Assembly: GCA_905250115.1 (NCBI GenBank)
Contig: CAJNOI010000005.1
Location: forward strand, 1,116,001 to 1,180,000
From: Adineta steineri
Lineage: Eukaryota; Rotifera; Eurotatoria; Adinetida; Adinetidae
Direction of reading: 5' to 3'
DNA: 64,000 nt
Shown here in pieces: positions 1 through 12,962 of this stretch. Below the pieces are notes generated by a model. It searched no databases. It was not told where the DNA came from and worked only from the letters and a program-made list of their open reading frames with translations. Made by a program: the position numbers and the translations under genes. Position 1 is the stretch's first letter. Every line of letters starts with the position of its first letter.

Positions 1-1435
1 TTTTCACCTCATTATTATATTTAAATTATCTATCAATATATATATTCTTATTGAAACGTCAATTATTCTTATCGTTTTATTGAAAAATAAATAATGATAG
101 TTTATATGACGAACTACTTCAATGTTCACAAACACTTATTACTTATGATATTCGATGTAATATATGAAGAAAAAAAAGAAAAGTTCTTATGCAAACACTT
201 ATCTAACAAATGAACGTTTGAATTTATACAGTAGAATAAAACAAATGTATGCTGCATATAAGATTAGACAGCACAACAAGAAAATGAAACACAACAGACT
301 GTGAATAAATATAATAAGAGTGCAAATTAGAAAATCATTATGATAATTAGCCAGTCAACCGGATGGTGTTCCGGTCAAAATGATTATATAGCCATTGGCT
401 GTTTGTTGAGATGATCATGATGATATGACGAAAACCAGCATTGTCTGTATGTCTGTAACAAAAGAGAAAATGCTATTTTTACTTCTCGTATTCATTCATA
501 TATTTGTATTTTAAAGGTTGTCGGCAATAACAAATTATTTCTAGGTATAAGTAATACGTTGTTCAATTACTAATATTTCACCTATTATTTCTCTTTTGTA
601 ATTACGTGCATGATTGAATAGCATCTTAATATGTATTATTGTCTTGTTTCTGAATCTTCTTATCAAATGATATGAATGAAATGGAATTGAATAGAATAAA
701 ACCATCTTGTATTACGTGTTCAATGAGTAAATATAGACGCTTACGTTGTTCATTCAAGGATACTTTTCTTTTTATCTTTAATTCTAACGTATTAAGTTCT
801 AAGAAAAAAGAAATAGTTTTCTAAAAATAGTAAACGACATTGATGATTATTTGATATTGTACAATCAAAACTAAATTCATCTCCCCCGTTTATTTGTTTA
901 TGTTTAATTAACCGATTCGATCACCAACACCTACATTCATCATATGAAACACATCATCAAACATCAATATAACAGAATAAAAGTAGGATGTGAAAAAAAA
1001 GGAAATTGAATGAAGAACAACAGAAGTAGTAGTAAGTGAGCATTTTCTATATGTTCATCTTTGAACGTATGAACTGTAAAGTGTACTTTAATTCGAAATT
1101 GATAAAGGAGCAAAAGTATATAGAATGAAGTATTGAACATTCTATTGTTTCTCTTTCCTTCTTTTCTCTCTCACTCGCTCTCCCTCTCTTTTTCTCTTTC
1201 ATCATTAAATTGAGAATTGTATCGTATACATACTAATAAATATAAATCTTTCATACAGTCAATTCATGCATGTACATTCAAGCTTTTCAATTATTGACAT
1301 ATCACTTACGACTATCTTTCTACTAAAAACTTTAATTAATAATCGATATATAAATATCTAAAAGTAAGAAAAGAGAATATTTATAATTATGAATTTTATT
1401 CTAGAAAAAAAACTAAAATAGATTTTCTTCATCTC
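1..1435. other. Non-coding, no gene seen
   Basis: This is AT-rich sequence with stops in all frames. A pyrimidine-rich run lies at about 1147-1200 (CT/TTC tracts). It presumably holds the promoter and 5' UTR of the gene starting at 1436, but no convincing TATA or initiator could be singled out. Confidence 0.5.
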
Positions 1436-3846
1436 ATGAATGTTCTTCATTATTCATTCAGTTTAAGTGCATGTCCAAAATGTCATTTACTTATTTGTCA
1501 ACATACAAGTTTAGCAAATCTTGAATTTGATTCTCTTCCACAACCCATAACTGAATGTAGTAATCCAACAATTTCTACTCAACATGATCTTGAGAATCCT
1601 TATCAACAACTTTCATCTCATGGTACAAATTTTTATATATTTCCATCGACAATATCTGATACTCGTCATAGTTGGACAACATTTGGTACACAATCAATTG
1701 AAAGTATACATACATTAAATAATCTATCATTTAATAATGAAACAATATCAGATGCAATACCATTTGCAAATGAAAATATCATACAATCATCATTATCATT
1801 AAATCAAATTGTTCGAACACAATCAGAAAAATTTAAGTCATCGATTGATTTAGCTAAAAGTTTATCATATTCAACATCATTTTCTCATATTAAACATGAA
1901 GACAATTCAATCAAAAAATCATCTAGATATTTAAATCGATCATTTTTTCTTATTCTTATACTTATTTTCTCATATCTTATTACAAATACAATTGATATTG
2001 TTCTTATTTATATTTATTATCATACGAATTATCTCTATTTAATTAGTTTTATAAGTACAATTATTTTATGTGATATGATTTTATGGATGAATAATTTAAT
2101 TCAATTAAAAACACTTCCATCATATTTATTATTAATACCATTTATTATTCGTCTTTATTTATTATATGAACTTGTTGAATTATTAACAATGGCATTTGAT
2201 AACAATGATAATATAGAAATATTTGATTCATCTTCGTCAACATCATCATCAACAGCAACAACAATAACAGTTGAAACAACGATATCACAAACAACAAATT
2301 CACCTATTAATAATCGTCAATTATCGACATATACAATAAGAAAACAAAGATTATTTTATTATTTAACATTATTTTATCTTGTTCATACAGGATTTTTTAC
2401 TTTTATTAATTTTTATTTTTGGTCAAATAATTTTGAACCATCAACGAAATCTGTATTAAATATGGATTATTTTATTCCTCAATGGACATTAAATGATGAT
2501 TTATTATCAACAACTACAGATACAATTACAACTTATGCTTCAACAATGTAAGTACATAAATAGAATTGATTTAATGAAATCTGTAATATATTTACATATA
2601 ATTAAACATAGACATGTACGCATGTTTAATAACAAAATTAAATATTTTAAATCTATCTCGTTTATTATGAACTATATGAATAAATTGTCATGCCATAATA
2701 TCAAATGAAAATTTTGTATTGACTAGTTTACCAGATATCTCGACACATGTCTATTAGTATTGCTAGTGAATATCTTCCGTAATATCTCGGTTCTTTATAA
2801 ATACAAATGAAACTAATCTACAATTGCTATCATAACATAGGTTATATCGATTTATGTTATTGTTATTCTTCTGTATTTATGATTTATTCTATGGTATACA
2901 GAATAAAAACATGCATGTTAGAGATGAAATCGATGCCAAGATGATGGATTGTCGATCATTTAAATAAATATATTCAAAACGTTAGTAGTAACTTATAGAC
3001 ATTATCGAAACTACCTTTAGTATAGATTATCTACCATCAGTTATGATATATCGAACACAGAACTAGCACTGATTGACTAATTCTATTTCGAACGAAGATG
3101 AAATTACTGTTATTCAATAAGAAACATTCATAGACATGTGTTCTTCTATCTAATTTATAAATCAATACAGAATATTTGAGATTTTATAATTAGTTTTTGT
3201 TTTATTAAGGTATTTGGAAATGAATCCTGAACATTCTGCTCGTCGAACAATGTTTACCAATTGGACACAATACTTATTTTCTTCATATATTCCACTATCA
3301 ATTCGTCTTCCTTCTTCATCATTATTTGTTTTAATTAGTATTTCATATTATTTAATAATAAACTATTCATTTATATCAACATTTCTAATATTTAAACGAT
3401 TTTCATTGTTTATTATACCATCAATTCTCTCACATTTATGTTTAATTCTAACACGTATTTATACATTTATCTTTCTTTTTCGTTTTAATATTTGGTGGTT
3501 ACCAATAAGTTTTCTTCTTATTCATATAATACTTCTAATTATACTTTTATTTGATCAATTTAAATATCAACATAAACGAAATACAATATTTCTCCAAATA
3601 ATATTTTCTTTATTAACACAAAATTCAATTGATAATATATCAATACATGCATTAATATCAATAGAAAATATTTCAATATTTATTTATCGTCTTTATCTTG
3701 AAATAATTTCATTTGATTATAATGATACAGTATTACGTTTAATCATTTTTTTAACTATACTTATTTCAATACAAATTATTGGTTTTATATTTGATATTTT
3801 ATCAAAAAATATTCTTTATCGTACAAAATCTATAATAAAATTATAA
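1436..3846 (+). CDS. Multi-pass membrane protein, possibly XK-related (XKR-like)
   Basis: Two exons, 1436-2547 and 3210-3846, join in frame across a 662-bp GTAAGT...AG intron and give 582 residues. Residues 1-160 are Ser/Thr/Asn-rich with an early CPKC pair and no signal peptide. From about residue 170 several hydrophobic segments follow, a Ser/Thr-rich insert at about 265-290, and more hydrophobic segments in exon 2. The spacing resembles XK-related proteins (lipid scramblases or their partners). The segment around LTRIYTFIFLF followed by an IWW and a hydrophobic helix recalls the conserved W..R..A....F..W...H core of that family. Family membership is inferred from pattern only; it could be another 8-10 TM family. 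The gene converges on the GH13 gene, with stops 149 bp apart. Confidence 0.5.
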
Positions 3847-3958
3847 AAAAATGATTCATTGTTTTTACTTCAGTTATTATTATTAATCAAACATGAAAAA
3901 AAACAATATATATAAATACATTTGTTAATTGTTTATTATGAAACAGAATATTGATTAG

Positions 3959-3964
3959 AATAAA
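3959..3964 (+). promoter_or_regulatory. Candidate poly(A) signal of the XKR-like gene
   Basis: AATAAA lies 112 bp after the stop at 3846. It sits between two convergent genes and is followed by a T-rich stretch. The placement is typical, but an AT-rich genome offers many chance matches. Confidence 0.4.
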
Positions 3965-3995
3965 TTTTTTTGTGTTTTGAAAGACTTCTTTGTTT

Positions 3996-6739
3996 TTATT
4001 GTTTATTTAAAATAAATATTTTTCCTTGTTGACTTTCGAGATCAATTGTTAATATATTGTCATCATTAACGTTAAATAGATTAGTTGTAGACCATTCATT
4101 CCATTGACCTTTCATAGGAATATCTTTTATTTGATAAGATTTTAAGTTTTGTCTTGCCCAATTTATAATTACTATTATATGATCAGTTTTTGCATTGTCA
4201 TAACGATGATAAGCAAATACTTGTACTATTCGATCTTCAAAGAAGAAATCTAAATTGTCAGATTTTAAACATAATTTATGTTCATGACGTAAACGAAACA
4301 TATTACACCTAAACAAAAAAAAAGAAAATAAATAAATTGATGAAATATTTATATTTGTGTATCAATGGTAGAAGAAAAGTGAAGTTGGTTTATTATAGCT
4401 ACATGTGAATTCTTATTAAAGCTGTTGACTATGCACTTACCAAATGCAAAAGAAAAATATATGCATATATTCGTCTACAGAAAATAGAATAGAATAAAAA
4501 CAATCGAAGTGGATGATGTTCTGATCAACATCATTAGATACTATCTTCATAGAAACTATGATCATCTTCCTTCTCAGTTAGCTTAATATATAAAGCATGG
4601 CTTTCTTATCATTTAACTTTAGTTAATTATTAGCTCAATATTTTTCTTAAAAATTTTACCAGTAATTAAACATTTGTTGATTAAATTCATATTTTTCAGT
4701 TTCAATTAACTCCCATTGTAATTTTGCTTCACCAATAATTTTTTCTTTTTCTTCACCAAATTCTTCACCCATCCAAACTATAATACATAAAGAAAAAAAT
4801 TCTTTTTCTTTTAAATATTTCAAATAAATATCCCTACTTAATATATTTCCCATTGATGTTATTAAAACCGTAATAGCTAAACGAAGAAGATGAAATGCTT
4901 TTTCATTTGATAATTTTTTTTCCTTTTTTAATTCAACAAAAAGACGATTATGATCATGATTCGATATATAATTAATAACATTTTTTCCTGTTTTATATCC
5001 TTGTTTTCTACAATCAATAACTGATTTTAAATTTTGTAATTCAATATTAATATTATCAGTTAAAAGCGCATTTTTAAGTACCCAATAAAATGAATCATGC
5101 CATACTGCATCACATGGACCACCTTGTTCAATAGTTATATCTTCAAAAAAAAAAAAGAATTAAATAAAAGAACTTCGTTTTTTTACCAGGATTATCTGGT
5201 AAATATTCTGCCATAGAATAAAATGGTCTTAAACAAATTTCTTCACATTCTTTAACAACATGTTTTAAAAATTCAAAATGTCGAATTTGTCTTGCCGAAT
5301 CAAAACGTAAACCATCAATATGAAATTCTTTTGTATTATATCGAATTGCTTCACTAACAAATTTTCTTGCAGGCCAAACATTAAATTTTTCCTTTTTGAA
5401 AATAAAATAAATTATTAAATAATAATAAAAATAGATTTTACATCGTATAGATCATAATTCCATTCCTAAATTGAGTAGAAAGAAAATAATTATGAGGAAA
5501 ATATATGAATTCTTACTGGACCCCATGACCATTGTTTCTCTTTTGGTTCATGATGAAACCAACTAAAAATAATATATGACTAACAAATTAATCTAATTCG
5601 TAATTTACTAATCATGATCGATTTGTGTCAATGGAGATGAACATTCAGTCTAAAAATATTTCATATGAACTTCAATAGGACGATGAATATAGATTTCTTT
5701 CTAATCAGAATATGAATCAGTTCATATAGGAAAAGTTCTATTGGATTAATAACATACATGATTATAGACACCATCAATAAACACTCGAATACCTTGTCCA
5801 TGTAATGTATCAATCATTTCTTTAAATTGATATGTTGTTCCATATAAATGTTCAATCTAATAGAAAGTAAATCTTATCTTAATACATTAGTTAAAAATAA
5901 GATTTGTACTGCAAAATTATAACGTGTATTATAACCCCAACTATGTGTTCCACCAAATTGATTAACAGGCATAAGTTGAACTAAAGATAGAAATTCTGTT
6001 TTCTGTAAATTTTTAAATGAATCATATTTTACTAGCATTAATTCCAAGTTTTTTAAAATAATCAATTTTTTTGATAATATCTTTAAATGTTCCAAGAAAA
6101 TCACTGACATGTATTTCATAAATAATTAATTCATCATTTGCTGGTAATTCTGTATGATTTTGATATTTCCATTCATAATTATCTAAGAAGAATGCAAAAT
6201 AAAATCTATTTCTTTTTCTTCGATTAAAATAATTTATACCAATAATTTTTTGTCCATTGTTTATATTGAGAACACCTACTGATTTATGTGCATCATCAGT
6301 ACCTTGTTCATCAACTTCAGTAGCATAAGGATCAACAAATACATAGATAATATCGGTATAAGTAGCCGATGTTTCGATTTCTTTTTTATGTTTTTCTAAA
6401 AATTTCTATTAAACAAAGAAAAAATGACAATGAAGAAGTTTTACTTTGTGGAGTTGAATTTGAATCTGATACGTCTTCATTTTCATTACCTAGTGTTGCT
6501 TGAGCAGCTGCAGGTGAATTTTCAAACCAACTTTTCGTTAAAATTTTAAATTGATAATGATATTTTCCATCAGCTAAATCAATTGTTTTATAAAAATAAC
6601 CTGTTTCTTCATTTTTATCCATTAAAATATCAATATTAAACATTCGTGTATTAGCATTTTTTAAACGTAATGCACAATTTTTATTATATGGAGCAAATAA
6701 TGAAAATGTATATGGTGCCATTATTTTTTTGTTTAACAA
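3996..6739 (-). CDS. GH13 glycoside hydrolase, glucan branching enzyme/alpha-amylase-like
   Basis: Eleven exons were read on the minus strand: 6739-6445, 6395-6033, 5980-5910, 5856-5758, 5649-5609, 5562-5517, 5465-5442, 5391-5187, 5140-4838, 4777-4660, 4308-3996. All phases close and the product is 625 residues, a normal GlgB-like size. The N-terminus (FSLFAPY, then DGKYHYQFK) looks like a CBM48/E-set domain. The TIM barrel shows GH13 region I (DGVYNH), region II (GLRFDSARQ, nucleophile Asp), region III (MAEYLPDN, acid/base Glu) and region IV (SNHDHN). It also carries QIDHDYWFHH, WNYDLYD, NVWPARKF and WMGEEFGE, motifs I associate with bacterial, notably cyanobacterial, branching/amylase-like enzymes. 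A C-terminal beta domain follows. It should act on alpha-1,4-glucans such as glycogen. No signal peptide is seen. Two starts are possible, 6739 or the Met of MAPYTF at about 6721. Confidence 0.9.
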
Positions 6740-8230
6740 AATCTCAATTTAAAGTAGTAACGATATTTATGAATAAAATATAAATTTCATAGACTAAATA
6801 TATACAAGTAAACCATATCAATAAGCGCTACAATCTATGGGGAGCATTATTCGTAGCGGCACACTGTCATAACTAATTATTATATAAAATAATATTGATT
6901 TTTATATTACAGGTACACTTTTAAGAATTCTGTAAGCAATGTCTGATGCCAGGAAAATTATGAAAGCTTTTTTTTCTTGAATAAATACCAATATCAGAAT
7001 GAAAATACTTTTTTTTTCGGTGCCTGGTATGAAAAATATTCGTTATAAGATAAGATATTTAAAAAGCAGCTTTTATGTTAATTAATACAGTGATTTTCTT
7101 TGAAACAATGATATCTGTAAAATGTTTCTATATAAAATCTGTTTCCCTTTTAATATTATACTAATTAAAAAACGCATTAAGAGTATGTCTTCTCTTTGCA
7201 TACATCAGATAGTATAAAATTACCGTTTGTTTATGTCATCATTATCTTTCTGTTATTTTAGAGAACTTAGCACGAACATTGTAAATGTTCAATAACAGTT
7301 TCTATTAAAAATAATAATCTCTTGTTACTTTCATACGCATAATGTTTGACTATTTACTATAAAAAAAATACGTGAGTTAATATTTGACTTTTTTGCAAAA
7401 GAGAATATTTATTAATTTGCTTTATTAATATATAAACGATTACAAAATATCAAATTAAATCATATATACATTTTAAAATAGATATTTGCTGATTATTATT
7501 ACTTCTAGTATTCAAAGGTCTTGAGGAAACCTTAAAACACAATTTAATTACCACGGATTTGATTATCTTGATAGATAATCAATTGGAGAAGTTCGGATTT
7601 AATTGCTGCCGTTAGCCATATATGAATATTGTATTATGGAAATGAGGACTGACATCATTATATCAGTACAATTGACATTAAATTGAACATAACACTATAT
7701 TTTTATAAAATATCACTATGGATGAATCCAAGAGTTAATAAGTATTTGAAGCTTGTCAAACACGACTTGAACTTTATATGTATTTCTGACAAGTACTGGT
7801 TAATGTTTTACACATGTGATAATAGTGAAGGGAATAAATATTCTGCGCATGTAATCCATTTTGTTATGAAGTTCAAATGAAAATAGACTTCTTCGATATG
7901 ACAATTTCTATAATACTATTTTATGACATCAAAATCACTTGAAGAGACAACCTTTCTTTTATGAACTAATAAATGCATTAGGTAAAAAGTAATTTTTGAA
8001 AACTACATATAATGATAATTAAGTTTGAATGTAAATCAATATTCGAAAAATATATAAACATATGAACATTAGCGACAATAATAATAATTAAACTAGCGCA
8101 CTTTATTGTTTGACAATATCTATTGGGCATCCATATTTTGCCTCCAATTCTCTTTTGTCAAAAAAAAGGAAAATAATCTAATATACATTTTACATTAATT
8201 CATAATCTTCTTTTTTTTGTCATCTTCATT
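6740..8230. other. Divergent intergenic region, no gene seen
   Basis: This lies between the divergent GH13 (-) and PCGF (+) genes and should hold both promoters. A 65-codon open frame at 7683-7880 has no recognisable motif or splice context and looks like chance. No RNA gene was seen. Confidence 0.5.
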
Positions 8231-8977
8231 ATGGAATCTTTATATTTTTCTTTGAATGAAATCAATCCACTTTTACAATGTTCTCTATGTGATGGTTATC
8301 TTATTGATCCATATACAATAAAAGAATGTATGCATACATTTTGTCGTACATGTATACTAAGTTATTTCAAAAATTTATCACGTTCAGAATATAAATGTCC
8401 AAAATGTGATGTAAATCTTGAACCTGTTTCTGATATATCAAAATGTTTAATACCAGATCGACAATTAGGTGATATTGTACGTTCATTATTACCGTCACTT
8501 GATATTGATGAAATAAATAATGAAAAACTTTTTTATGAACAAAATTCTTTATCAATACCAAAAGATCTTCGTCTTAAACTTCGACTTGTAAAAACTCTTT
8601 CTCCAATGCGTTATACTGATCAACAAGGTCAAATACGTTTACGTTCATTCAATGATAAATCGACTGTATCTTCTCTTACAAAAAAATCAATTATTCCAAT
8701 TGCACTACAAATAGAATTATGTAAAAAATTTATTGATCCATCATTAATTCTAAAACAATATCCACGAAAATATCTTTGTGTAAACTCTCAACTTCATATA
8801 GATCATATAAGAAAATATTTGGAAACAATTTGTCAAATATCCAAACCATATCAAGTTTATTTGTTTTTCTATGATTCATGTTTAAGTGATTCGACACCTT
8901 TATTATTAATTAAAAATTTACTATTTCCATCAACCGATCGAATTAAACTTTATTTTTCTATAATATTAAATAAATAA
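8231..8977 (+). CDS. Polycomb group RING finger protein (PCGF-like)
   Basis: A single exon encodes 248 residues. The RING-HC finger is at the N-terminus: C17, C20, C33, H35, C38, C41, C56, C59, within motifs LCDGYLIDPYTI and CMHTFCRTCI that are typical of PCGF/Psc/Bmi1 proteins. The segment after it (KCLIPDRQLGDIVRSLLPSL) matches the PCGF linker helix. The C-terminal 75 residues (from RKYLCVNSQLHIDHIRKYL) look like a diverged RAWUL ubiquitin-like domain. Known role of the family: partner of RING1 in Polycomb repressive complex 1, monoubiquitinating histone H2A in the nucleus. The paralogue type (PCGF1, 3/5 or 2/4) cannot be set by eye. The middle region is short and basic. The absence of introns is unusual among its neighbours. 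Confidence 0.88.
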   Translation: MESLYFSLNEINPLLQCSLCDGYLIDPYTIKECMHTFCRTCILSYFKNLSRSEYKCPKCDVNLEPVSDISKCLIPDRQLGDIVRSLLPSLDIDEINNEKLFYEQNSLSIPKDLRLKLRLVKTLSPMRYTDQQGQIRLRSFNDKSTVSSLTKKSIIPIALQIELCKKFIDPSLILKQYPRKYLCVNSQLHIDHIRKYLETICQISKPYQVYLFFYDSCLSDSTPLLLIKNLLFPSTDRIKLYFSIILNK

Positions 8978-9002
8978 AATATTTGTTTTTCAATATAATA
9001 AA
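8973..9002 (+). promoter_or_regulatory. Poly(A) signals of the PCGF-like gene
   Basis: AATAAA overlaps the stop codon (8973-8978) and recurs at 8997-9002, 20 bp beyond the stop. The second copy is better placed, which would give a very short 3' UTR. Confidence 0.35.
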
Positions 9003-12000
9003 AAAAACTATCAAAATCTCTTCTGCAATGATCTAAGAGAAAATGAATATAGGAAATTTTTAATAAAAAACAATAGATTTTAACAAGATTCTAAATGACA
9101 TGTCTTTCAAGCATACTCATCATGAAATCTACAGTTAAATAATTGTGAATAATAAGGTCATGATGCCATTAGCTACATGAGATGAAATTATCTTCTATAT
9201 TGTGAGGAATTTTGATTCAAAACACATGTATCGTAATGATAAAGATAGATTACAGATTAAAATACATTGTCATTTCCGTCCATATTGTTTTTGAAAAAAT
9301 TTTCGATTTAACATCAAGTGTTAAATGAATATAAATAGTATATGCGTGCTTCTGTTTTATTCATTGCATGACTATTCGTTCTTGATAAAATATTGTTCTA
9401 TTGTTTTAATAGAGATTAGCTTGAATCAGAATTAGAGAAGAGAAACAAGACTCTATTTGAATACGATAATCAATGACTTTGACAAGAAAAGCTTTAGGCA
9501 AAATTCTTTTATTATTAAAGAAAAACATCAAATACGATAAAACTACTATTTTTTGTTTTATTAAACTAATCATCATGCTTAAATGAGAATATTAATTATA
9601 ATATGCTAGTAGTTTATAAACACACACAACGGTTTCTTTTTCTTCAAACTCTTACAATGTTCTCAGATAGTATAACTTCGAATCTTGATATTGAATTGAG
9701 AATTTTATTATCAAAATTTATTTTTTTTTGGCATCTCATCCTGATTAAATCGAATGATATTGAATATAAGTGACGATAATTTCCTAGGTTAAGTCTAAAC
9801 AATTAGACACAATATATCCGATATACACATAAAACAAGTTAACTTTTTAATTTAGAATATTTCGATAAGTTTGACATTATTGTACTACGCCAGTCATTTC
9901 TAAATCAACGATTATATACAGAAAATAGAGCATTGGAATTTTACAAAACATAAATAAGTTTACACATGAATTGTAATCTGAAATATTTAAATCAATAGAA
10001 TAATTCTTATAAATGAAAGCATTGAACGAATTTGATTGCTATATATTTTGATAAATTAATACTAAATTTAACTCAAGAACATTATTTTGCACTTAGTAAG
10101 AAGAACGAAGATTCTTCTTTCATTCTAAATATAATCATATATAATTTTCTATTCTTATTGACAAATCTTCTTCGTCATTCAATGAGTACCCCCTAGCTTC
10201 TTTTTATTTTGTTATATGAATTCACTAGCATTTTTTTTTATCAATCACGAAGAAAATATATATAATCTAGTTGTTTAGGAGATATGGCATGCATATAATT
10301 ATTCAGATATTAACCTTCGACAAGAAATAGCGTTCATATATTTTTTGTTAAATTAGAAATAAATGTAATAGTGCATTTTATCTTGACATATTGTCATCGA
10401 ATAGAATTTAATGATATTCATTCATATTTTTAAGTCGACATTTTTCTATCATTTATTGATTGATTTAATTTAGCAAAAAAAAATTCTATGAATATTTAGT
10501 TTTTTAATTTATTATTAAAAATATAATTGATAAGACTATTAATTCATTGAAGCTTAAATTCTTGTATAGACAGACGAAAAAGAATAGTAAAAGTTTTGTC
10601 TTTCATTAGAATAAGATTCTATTTTTTTCATTTGTTTTCTGCATGTGTTCATACTTACAGTTTTTTTTCAATGTTAGTTGCACACACACATAATGTTTTA
10701 CATAATCCGGATGATAAGCAAAACTAATATTTTAAAGCGCTTTAAGCTATATATATATAACATTAACAAAGTTAGTTAGAATTATTTTGTAAGAAAAATA
10801 ATTCATAGCTATAATCTATATATATTGAAAACCTGCTTTCTTTTGACGTCAAATATTAAATTAAAATAGATTATTTATATAGAAATATATTTTGAGGTTG
10901 AAAAAACATGATTTTTATAATAATAAAAAATACTTTGTATCGTATTGTTATCAGTTTTAAACGTCAATCAATAAACGGACTTCCTCTTTTTCCCCTATGG
11001 TACATATATATATTACATTTTTCTTTTTAATCAAAATAGGCTTTTAGATATTAATTCATTTGCATACATAGTTAAAAGTCATAAGAGGTGAGATATCACT
11101 AATTGTTAATCGTGCTATGCATATTTACATGTCTAGTATGAGATAAGATCAATATTAAAATAAAAGCTAACAATAATAATATGAGTACGTGTTAAATAAA
11201 AGTAGAAAATGTCATAGACGTGTATATGTTGATTACAAAGATATATATTTTAATACACAAGAAGAAAAATAAGAGATCATAATAAGGGATCGCCTATCTT
11301 TTAACTGATAATGTGTAGAGACGTACGTTCGACGATTAACATGGTTATTTGTCGGTAGGTAGGTTTTTTGCTTTTTTTTCTCCTCTTCTTCTTCTTCTTC
11401 TTCTGTTTCTTTTTCTCTCTCTCTCTCTCTGTCTTCCGTTTTTTTTTCATCAACACACGGTGTATAATAGTGAATGTGCGTGTATGTAGTCAAAAGAAAA
11501 TAAAGAACAGAGAGCGAAAGAAGCGTAACATAACAACGATGACGATGCATTAAGAATAAAATCTAAATAAAAAATCTTTTTGCCAATCACGTTTTATATT
11601 AATAGCTACCGTCGTCTTTTTTTTCTTTTTTCGTATCACGAAATCGAATAGAAAAAAAAACACGCAAATAAACGATAAGACATTAAAAACGGTAAGGGAA
11701 ATAACCATCAGTCAAATCTTAAGTTTTTTTCTACAATAACATCATTATACGGCGAAGAATTATTTTATAGATTCTTTTCTTTTTAACAAAAAAAAACTAG
11801 TATTATCATTAGTATGTAATATTATGATTTATTGTAGTTAGTAAAAATTTTTAATGTACGAACAAACGAAAATAATATGAAAGGTATGTTTACGATATAA
11901 ACATGCATGCATTTCACTTTGAGTAAGAGAACGAACGCAAGAAAAATCTGTTATTTACATATAATAATACGCAGGATATATTGATATACATATATATTTT

Positions 12001-12962
12001 CTTGTTTTTTCGAAAAATCATCTGTAAACTGCAAGTAGAAAAAAAATGTCAGATCTGTTTATTTACTTGAGGGGTCTATATTTTTTTCTATAAGACAGAT
12101 CTAATCCACTTAATAATTAAGACCTGTTAAATATTAGAGTTCATTGAGTGAAGATACCCAAATGTATTCTTTTAGCATAATAGTAACTGGATCTGTTCTC
12201 TGGTTTTTATTATGCATTCTTTCTAGGAATAGAAAAAAGAAACGAATAAGCACATAGAGAAGATTCATTTTATATTTATAGATTGTTAAAGTTTTATGTA
12301 GATTATAAAGGAACATAGAATTAATCTTTGTTAAATAAAGTTTATTTAATATAGTTCTTACGAATTAAAATAAAATAATCGTGATGAACCCGCCCTCTTT
12401 TTTTATCAAGGTATGACAATAGGAAATAAAATGAAAATGTCATGACTATTCATTCGTCATTTTAGTATTTGTCAGTATAAGAAAGGTAGAAAAAGAACTA
12501 AAAAAGAAATATTATTTTTCTTTTTTCTTGCCATAATGCAAAATAAAACAGAATAGACGAAATATTGACTTATGTCTACAATCAGATATATTTCCTATGT
12601 AAATTTTTCCCCATACCATATGCACAGATATAGATTAGAGTGATAGTATTCGTTAATTCATTTAAATATCGTATTTTATTTTTGAAAAAAAATATACATA
12701 TAACTATTAGTCATTATAATTATCGAGAAACATTAGAAGCTTTTATATCTCATAAAATACCCTCTGACGCATTATTTTCTTTTTTTTTTATTCTGAAAGA
12801 AAAGAAAAAGCATTGTATTACTAATATCTTGGACAGATTTTTGAGAATGATAATGCTTATTAAAACTACTCAAATGACAGTTATTTTTTTGAAAAAATAA
12901 ATTTTTCTTCTTTTTTTAGATATGATAAATTAAGAAATATTTGAAAATACCAAAATCATACA
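8978..12962. other. Gene-poor AT-rich stretch
   Basis: No exon with recognisable coding character was found on either strand. Contents are homopolymer runs, a pyrimidine tract at about 11380-11440, a perfect 14-bp palindrome TTAAAGCGCTTTAA at 10732-10745, and short TA repeats. Antisense frames at 11233-11553 merely translate the CT/GA tract. The right end should hold the PKD promoter and 5' UTR. Confidence 0.5.
11372..11438. repeat. Pyrimidine-rich simple repeat (TTC)n / (CT)n
   Basis: A T-rich run is followed by repeated TTC and then CT dinucleotides, for about 65 bp. It is a strand-asymmetric microsatellite with no coding value, although it keeps frames open on both strands. Confidence 0.8.

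Noticed and set aside
2493..2708. 71-codon plus-strand frame
   Set aside because: It overlaps the end of the XKR-like exon 1 in another frame and runs into its intron; composition is random.
7683..7880. 65-codon plus-strand frame
   Set aside because: No motif, splice context or codon bias; expected by chance in a 1.5-kb spacer.
11233..11553. Two opposed frames over a simple repeat
   Set aside because: Both merely translate the CT/GA tract into Glu- or Phe/Leu-rich peptides.
12044..12108. Possible hairpin with AGATCTG / CAGATCT arms
   Set aside because: Only about 9 bp pair over a loop of more than 35 bp; within chance for AT-rich DNA.
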